From contig KL568551.1 in NCBI GenBank assembly GCA_000715605.1, forward strand, positions 12,506 through 22,158: a stretch of 9,653 nt of DNA, in the 5' to 3' direction. The position numbers and the translations under genes are program-made. The stretch comes from Streptomyces speibonae (GTDB taxonomy: Bacteria > Actinomycetota > Actinomycetes > Streptomycetales > Streptomycetaceae). The notes below the pieces were generated by a model, which saw only the letters and a program-made list of their open reading frames with translations, did no database searches and was not told the origin of the DNA. Numbering within the stretch: position 1 is the stretch's first letter; each line of letters begins with the position of its first letter. Below, piece by piece: positions 6,577 through 9,653 of the stretch.

Positions 6577-7815
6577 ATGACGGTCAGCGATGCCCTCGAG
6601 GCCGATGTTCTGCGGCGGCAGGACCCCGAGCTGGCCGAGGTGCTGCTCGGGGAGCGTGAGCGGCAGTCGAGCACGCTCCAGCTGATCGCCGCCGAGAACT
6701 TCATGTCGCCCGGCGTGCTGGCCGCCCTCGGCTCGCCGCTCGCCAACAAGTACGCCGAGGGATACCCGGGCAACCGGCACCACGGCGGCTGCGAGATCGT
6801 CGACGTGGCCGAGCGCCTCGCCGTGGAGCGGGCCAAGGCGCTGTTCGGCGCGGAGCACGCCAATGTGCAGGCGCACTCCGGCTCCTCCGCCGTGCTGGCC
6901 GCGTACGCCGTCCTGCTGCGCCCCGGCGACACCGTGCTCGCCCTCGGCCTGCCCTACGGCGGTCACCTCACCCACGGCTCGCCCGCCAACTTCTCCGGCC
7001 GCTGGTTCGACTTCGTCGGCTACGGCGTGGACGCGGAGAGCGGACTGATCGACCACGAGCAGGTGCGCACCCTCGCCCACGCCCGCCGGCCCAAGGCGAT
7101 CGTGTGCGGGTCCATCTCCTACCCCCGGCACATCGACTACGCCTTCTTCCGCGAGGTCGCCGACGAGGTCGGGGCCCATCTCATCGCGGACGCCGCGCAC
7201 CCCATGGGCCTGGTCGCCGGGGGAGCGGCGCCCAGCCCGGTGCCGTACGCGGACATCGTCTGCGCGACGACGCACAAGGTGCTGCGGGGCCCGCGCGGCG
7301 GGATGATCCTCTGCGGGAGCGAGCTGGCCGAGCGGGTCGACCGGGCGGTGTTCCCCTTCACCCAGGGCGGTGCGCAGATGCACACCATCGCGGCCAAGGC
7401 GGTCGCGTTCGGGGAGGCGGCCACCCCGGCGTTCGCCGCGTACGCGCACCAGGTGGTGGTCAACGCGCGGGCGCTGGCCGCCGCGCTGGCCGCCGAGGGG
7501 CTGGCCGTCACCACGGGCGGCACGGACACCCATCTGATCACCGTGGACCCAACGCCGCTCGGTGTGGACGGGCGCACCGCGCGGGGGCGCCTGGGGGCGG
7601 CGGGCATGGTCCTGGACTGCTGTGCGCTGCCGCACGACGACGACCGCGGGCTGCGCCTGGGCACGGCGGCGGTGACCACGCAGGGCATGGGCGTGCGGGA
7701 GATGACCCTGGTCGCGGGCCTGCTGGCGAGCGTCCTGCGCGGCGGAACGGACCCCGCGCGGGCACGTGAGGACGTGCGGGAACTGGTCGCGGCGTTTCCG
7801 CCGTACCCGCGCTGA
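6577..7815 (+). CDS. Serine hydroxymethyltransferase-family PLP enzyme, divergent GlyA paralogue
   Basis: Canonical SHMT interconverts serine and glycine with tetrahydrofolate. The ATG at 6577 starts MTVSDALEADVLRR and gives 412 residues (E. coli 417); the frame is open upstream but the homology begins here. Kept features are NKYAEGYPG (57-65), GGHLTHGS, DAAH, THK with the PLP Lys (234), QGG, GGTDTHL and the substrate-carboxylate Arg (360, in GLRLGT). Changed against E. coli GlyA are Ser35 to Ala39, Tyr64-Tyr65 to His68-His69, QPHSGSQAN to QAHSGSSAV, THKTL to THKVL, the folate-side NKN to DCC (347-349), and a loop shortened before the Arg. Such changes suggest altered folate use or another beta-hydroxy-amino-acid substrate. 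Streptomyces genomes carry several glyA copies, and the ordinary one is probably elsewhere. Expression looks leaderless from its own promoter. Fold is certain, reaction uncertain. Confidence 0.88.
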   Translation: MTVSDALEADVLRRQDPELAEVLLGERERQSSTLQLIAAENFMSPGVLAALGSPLANKYAEGYPGNRHHGGCEIVDVAERLAVERAKALFGAEHANVQAHSGSSAVLAAYAVLLRPGDTVLALGLPYGGHLTHGSPANFSGRWFDFVGYGVDAESGLIDHEQVRTLAHARRPKAIVCGSISYPRHIDYAFFREVADEVGAHLIADAAHPMGLVAGGAAPSPVPYADIVCATTHKVLRGPRGGMILCGSELAERVDRAVFPFTQGGAQMHTIAAKAVAFGEAATPAFAAYAHQVVVNARALAAALAAEGLAVTTGGTDTHLITVDPTPLGVDGRTARGRLGAAGMVLDCCALPHDDDRGLRLGTAAVTTQGMGVREMTLVAGLLASVLRGGTDPARAREDVRELVAAFPPYPR

Positions 7816-7842
7816 GCGGGCCGGGCCCGGGGTAGGCGCACC

Positions 7843-7866
7843 GGATGCACAGCCACACGTGCAACC
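7843..7866 (+). terminator. Weak hairpin after the glyA-like gene
   Basis: GGATGCAC (7843-7850) pairs with GTGCAACC (7859-7866) with one A/A mismatch and an 8-nt loop. It follows the stop codon by 27 nt and there is no T-run. The self-complementary CCGGGCCCGG just upstream (7821-7830) has no loop of its own. Either could contribute to termination; the call is tentative. Confidence 0.3.
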
Positions 7867-7908
7867 ATCGTCGCTACCCGGAAGTCCCCACTGGTATGCG
7901 TGCCTCGC

Positions 7909-7914
7909 TAGGGT
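7909..7914 (+). promoter_or_regulatory. Possible -10 box (TAGGGT) for the wecA-like gene
   Basis: TAGGGT fits TANNNT and would start transcription at about 7921, some 33 nt before the chosen GTG. No -35 match is visible. The inverted repeat CTCGCT (7904-7909) / AGCGAG (7932-7937) flanks this start area and could be an operator or an RNA hairpin. Evidence is limited to position and motif. Confidence 0.25.
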
Positions 7915-7953
7915 GTGGGGCTGTGATGGCCAGCGAGACCTGTGGGGAAGCCC

Positions 7954-9291
7954 GTGCGTGAATACCTGCTGACGCTCTGCATCACGGCCGCGGTGACGTA
8001 CCTGCTGACCGGGCCGGTACGGAAATTCGCGATCGTGGCCGGAGCGATGCCGGAGATCCGGGCACGCGACGTGCACCGGGAACCCACTCCGCGGCTCGGC
8101 GGTATCGCGATGTTCTTCGGCCTGTGCGCGGGCCTGCTGGTCGCCGACCACCTCACCAACCTCAACCAGCTGTTCGAGAAGTCCAACGAGCCGCGGGCGC
8201 TGCTCTCCGGGGCGGCGCTGATCTGGCTGATCGGTGTCCTGGACGACAAGTTCGAGATCGACGCCCTGATCAAGCTGGGCGGGCAGATGATCGCCGCGGG
8301 TGTGATGGTGATGCAGGGTCTGACGATCCTGTGGCTGCCGATCCCGGGCGTCGGTTCGGTCGCGCTCACCCAGTGGCAGGGCACGCTGCTCACGGTCGCG
8401 CTGGTGGTCATCACCATCAACGCGGTCAACTTCGTGGACGGGCTCGACGGGCTCGCGGCCGGGATGGTGTGCATCGCGGCGGCGGCGTTCTTCCTGTACG
8501 CGTACCGCATCTGGTACTCGTACGGCATCGAGGCGGCCGCCCCCGCCACGCTGTTCTCGGCCATCCTGATGGGCATGTGCCTGGGCTTCCTGCCGCACAA
8601 CATGCATCCCGCGCGCATCTTCATGGGCGACTCCGGGTCGATGCTCATCGGCCTGGTCCTGGCGGCGGGCGCGATCTCCATCACGGGACAGGTCGACCCG
8701 GACGCGCTCCAGCTGTTCGCCGGGTCGGAAAAGGAGGCCGTGCACCAGACGGTGCCGGTGTACATCCCGCTGCTGCTGCCGCTGACCATCATCGCGGTGC
8801 CGGCCGCCGACCTGATCCTGGCGATCGTGCGGCGCACCTGGCGCGGTCAGTCGCCGTTCGCGGCGGACCGGGGGCATCTGCACCACCGGCTGCTGGAGAT
8901 CGGCCACTCGCACAGCCGGGCGGTGCTGATCATGTACTTCTGGTCGGCGCTCATCGGCTTCGGCGCGCTCACGTACTCGGTGAACTCGGCGTCGATGTGG
9001 ATCGTGCTGAGTGTGGTGATCCTCTCCACGCTCGGTCTCATCCTGCTTCTGCTGCCGCGGTTCACCCCGCGGGCCCCGCGCTGGGCGGAGGCCGTCGTGC
9101 CGCCGCGCTACCGCCGTCGCAGGGCCGCCGCGGCCGCACCGGCCGCCGAGGCGGCCGAGGCGGCCGACAGGGCCCCCGAGGAGGCCGCGCGGGAGGAGCG
9201 CACCCCGGTGGCCGCCGGTGTCGCGGGCGTCAACGGGGCGACCGCCGTGGGCCCCCGCGCACGCCTGGCCGACCGATCACGGTCAAGGTAA
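7954..9291 (+). CDS. WecA/TagO/Rfe-type undecaprenyl-phosphate (polyprenyl-phosphate) HexNAc-1-phosphate transferase
   Basis: This family moves a sugar-1-phosphate, usually GlcNAc-1-P from UDP-GlcNAc, onto polyprenyl phosphate at the inner face of the membrane, the first step of several envelope polymers. The GTG at 7954 follows GGGGA (7944-7948) by 5 nt and begins MREYLLTLC; a GTG at 7942 is in frame but would begin inside the purine tract. It gives 445 residues with about ten or eleven membrane segments. Motifs are DVHREPTPRLGG (39-50), the Mg-binding VLDDK (Asp97-Asp98), NFVDGLDG (Asp162, Asp165), FMGDSGS (Asp226) and HLHHRL (308-313), the HxHH signature of the UDP-GlcNAc branch. The last 60 or so residues are an Ala/Arg/Glu-rich cytosolic tail. 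In Mycobacterium tuberculosis the wecA homologue Rv1302 likewise precedes the atp operon. Sugar specificity is inferred from family. Confidence 0.93.
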   Translation: MREYLLTLCITAAVTYLLTGPVRKFAIVAGAMPEIRARDVHREPTPRLGGIAMFFGLCAGLLVADHLTNLNQLFEKSNEPRALLSGAALIWLIGVLDDKFEIDALIKLGGQMIAAGVMVMQGLTILWLPIPGVGSVALTQWQGTLLTVALVVITINAVNFVDGLDGLAAGMVCIAAAAFFLYAYRIWYSYGIEAAAPATLFSAILMGMCLGFLPHNMHPARIFMGDSGSMLIGLVLAAGAISITGQVDPDALQLFAGSEKEAVHQTVPVYIPLLLPLTIIAVPAADLILAIVRRTWRGQSPFAADRGHLHHRLLEIGHSHSRAVLIMYFWSALIGFGALTYSVNSASMWIVLSVVILSTLGLILLLLPRFTPRAPRWAEAVVPPRYRRRRAAAAAPAAEAAEAADRAPEEAAREERTPVAAGVAGVNGATAVGPRARLADRSRSR

Positions 9292-9335
9292 GAATCCGAC
9301 TAGAGCATTGCCAAGTCGTGGGGCCCCGATGGGAC

Positions 9336-9365
9336 GGTGTTGGGGGTGCGAAGCGCCCCAATACC
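9336..9365 (+). terminator. Terminator hairpin after the wecA-like gene
   Basis: GGTGTTGGGG (9336-9345) pairs with CCCCAATACC (9356-9365), including one G-T pair. After a bulged G the top continues TGC-GAA-GCG. This gives about 13 bp in total. No T-run follows. It lies 45 nt after the stop codon and should isolate wecA from the atp operon. Confidence 0.7.
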
Positions 9366-9430
9366 AGACATACATGACCGCTTCTTGCTCAGCCGCGCGG
9401 ATTACTTCTCATGTGTGACGCCGAGCACAT

Positions 9431-9460
9431 CCGACAGGTAAAGACTGCATCAAATAGTTT
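9431..9460 (+). promoter_or_regulatory. Candidate atp promoter (-35 CCGACA, -10 TAGTTT)
   Basis: CCGACA (9431-9436) matches four of six bases of TTGACA, and TAGTTT (9455-9460) fits TANNNT with an 18-nt spacer. Transcription would start near 9467, inside the Rex operator. TAGCGT (9465-9470) is an alternative -10. The exact start cannot be fixed by eye. Confidence 0.4.
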
Positions 9461-9476
9461 GTGATAGCGTTCACGA
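9459..9476. promoter_or_regulatory. Rex operator (ROP) upstream of atpI
   Basis: TTGTGATAGCGTTCACGA matches the Rex consensus TTGTGAANNNNTTCACAA at 12 of 14 defined positions. Rex is the NAD(H)-sensing repressor of Streptomyces; it binds DNA when NADH is low and leaves when the NADH/NAD+ ratio rises. The atp operon is a reported Rex target in S. coelicolor along with cyd and nuo genes. The site overlaps the candidate -10 and start, so simple blocking of RNA polymerase is expected. Confidence 0.82.
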
Positions 9477-9563
9477 GAACCCCCGAGAGAGCCGAAGGAC
9501 CGCGGTGCGACGGTTCATCGGTGCGAGGAATTCTCACTCGGCCCGGGGGTCTACGCTCGTCCC

Positions 9564-9587
9564 ATGACGACACCTGCCCCCCTGTGA
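9564..9587 (+). CDS. Possible leaderless 7-codon ORF (MTTPAPL) ahead of atpI
   Basis: ATG at 9564 opens seven codons and stops with TGA at 9585-9587. TACGCT (9552-9557) lies exactly 6 nt upstream, the same -10-to-ATG spacing as in front of the glyA-like gene. There is no ribosome binding site before it, so it would be read only if transcription starts there. The atpI start codon is 17 nt after its stop. Without start-site data this may be chance. Confidence 0.25.
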   Translation: MTTPAPL

Positions 9588-9604
9588 AAAGCGGAGTTGC
9601 CGCC

Positions 9605-9653
9605 ATGCCGTCCAATGACGTCCGAAACCTGGCCCAGGCCGCCGTGCCCACGG
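9605..9653 (+). CDS. atpI: ATP synthase protein I (AtpI), first 16 codons only
   Basis: The ATG at 9605 follows GGAG (9593-9596) with an 8-nt gap and opens MPSNDVRNLAQAAVPT, then runs off the window. AtpI is a small membrane protein encoded first in bacterial atp operons and thought to help c-ring assembly of the F1Fo ATP synthase. Identification rests mainly on conserved gene order (wecA-like gene, then atpI and atpB) and on the Rex operator, because too few residues are visible for a motif. Confidence 0.7.
   Translation, partial: MPSNDVRNLAQAAVPT

Larger units (their letters stand above)
9366..9604 (+). promoter_or_regulatory. Control region of the atp operon
   Basis: About 240 nt without a convincing long gene, with AT content locally higher (about 9438-9475) than anywhere else in the window. 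It holds the Rex operator and a candidate promoter overlapping it. Downstream are the 8-bp direct repeats CGGTGCGA (9503-9510 and 9519-9526) and complementary ACCCCCG (9479-9485) and CGGGGGT (9544-9550), which could fold the leader. A second -10-like box and a tiny ORF come next. A region-wide role in atp expression follows from position and the operator. Confidence 0.6.

Noticed and set aside
6268..8913. Very long open frame (about 880 codons) on the minus strand
   Set aside because: It lies opposite the glyA-like and wecA-like genes, its translation is rich in Arg, His, Gln and Gly with no domain signature, and long antisense frames are expected opposite high-GC genes with third-position bias.
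9318..9334. GGGGCCCC palindrome after the wecA-like gene as a hairpin
   Set aside because: It has no loop; the hairpin at 9336-9365 is a better terminator.

Overview
The window is a high-GC, mostly one-strand stretch of an actinobacterial chromosome, almost certainly Streptomyces. The grounds are strong third-position G/C bias, GTG and TTG starts, a sigma-R-type promoter, a Rex-type operator, and the gene order rho - LCP - rpmE - prfA - prmC - tsaC - phosphatase-like gene - glyA-like gene - wecA-like gene - atpI. From memory this matches the SCO5357-SCO5366 region of S. coelicolor. All genes lie on the + strand. It is a conserved housekeeping region, not a mobile or defence island: I see no transposase, integrase, tRNA, rRNA, CRISPR array or recent insertion.

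Layout. 1-1223: 3' part of rho, entering from outside the window, followed by a strong hairpin terminator (1267-1303). 1480-2613: an LCP (LytR-CpsA-Psr) envelope-polymer ligase. 2643-2669: a perfect sigma-R promoter, then a roughly 95-nt leader and rpmE (L31, TTG start, zinc-type cysteines), ending in a hairpin with a T-run. 3100-6423: a compact translation-quality cluster of prfA (RF1), prmC (the methyltransferase that modifies the RF1 GGQ glutamine), tsaC (t6A37 tRNA modification) and a translationally coupled low-molecular-weight-phosphatase homologue. The nucleophilic cysteine of this last protein is replaced by serine. 6424-6576: a palindromic repeat and a -10 box placed for leaderless translation. 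6577-7815: an SHMT-family (GlyA-like) enzyme with several altered active-site positions. 7954-9291: a WecA/TagO-type polyprenyl-phosphate sugar-1-phosphate transferase. 9292-9604: terminator hairpin, Rex operator and atp promoter region, with a possible leaderless 7-codon ORF. 9605-end: first codons of atpI.

How the genes work together. RF1 and PrmC are an enzyme-substrate pair. L31, RF1, PrmC and TsaC all serve translation, and rpmE is under thiol-oxidative stress control through sigma-R. The LCP protein and the WecA-like transferase act at opposite ends of envelope glycopolymer assembly: lipid-linked start and final ligation. The atp operon that begins at the right edge carries a redox (NADH/NAD+) switch. 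The order rho-rpmE-prfA-prmC-tsaC-(LMW phosphatase)-glyA-atp also resembles Bacillus subtilis, where ywlE and glyA occupy similar places, so the two odd enzymes here may be old residents that diverged in place.

The points most worth following are the Cys-to-Ser phosphatase homologue, the divergent GlyA paralogue made from an apparently leaderless mRNA, the three in-frame UAG codons directly behind the RF1 gene's UAA, and the possible leaderless mini-ORF ahead of atpI. I did not find a clearly new multi-gene system.
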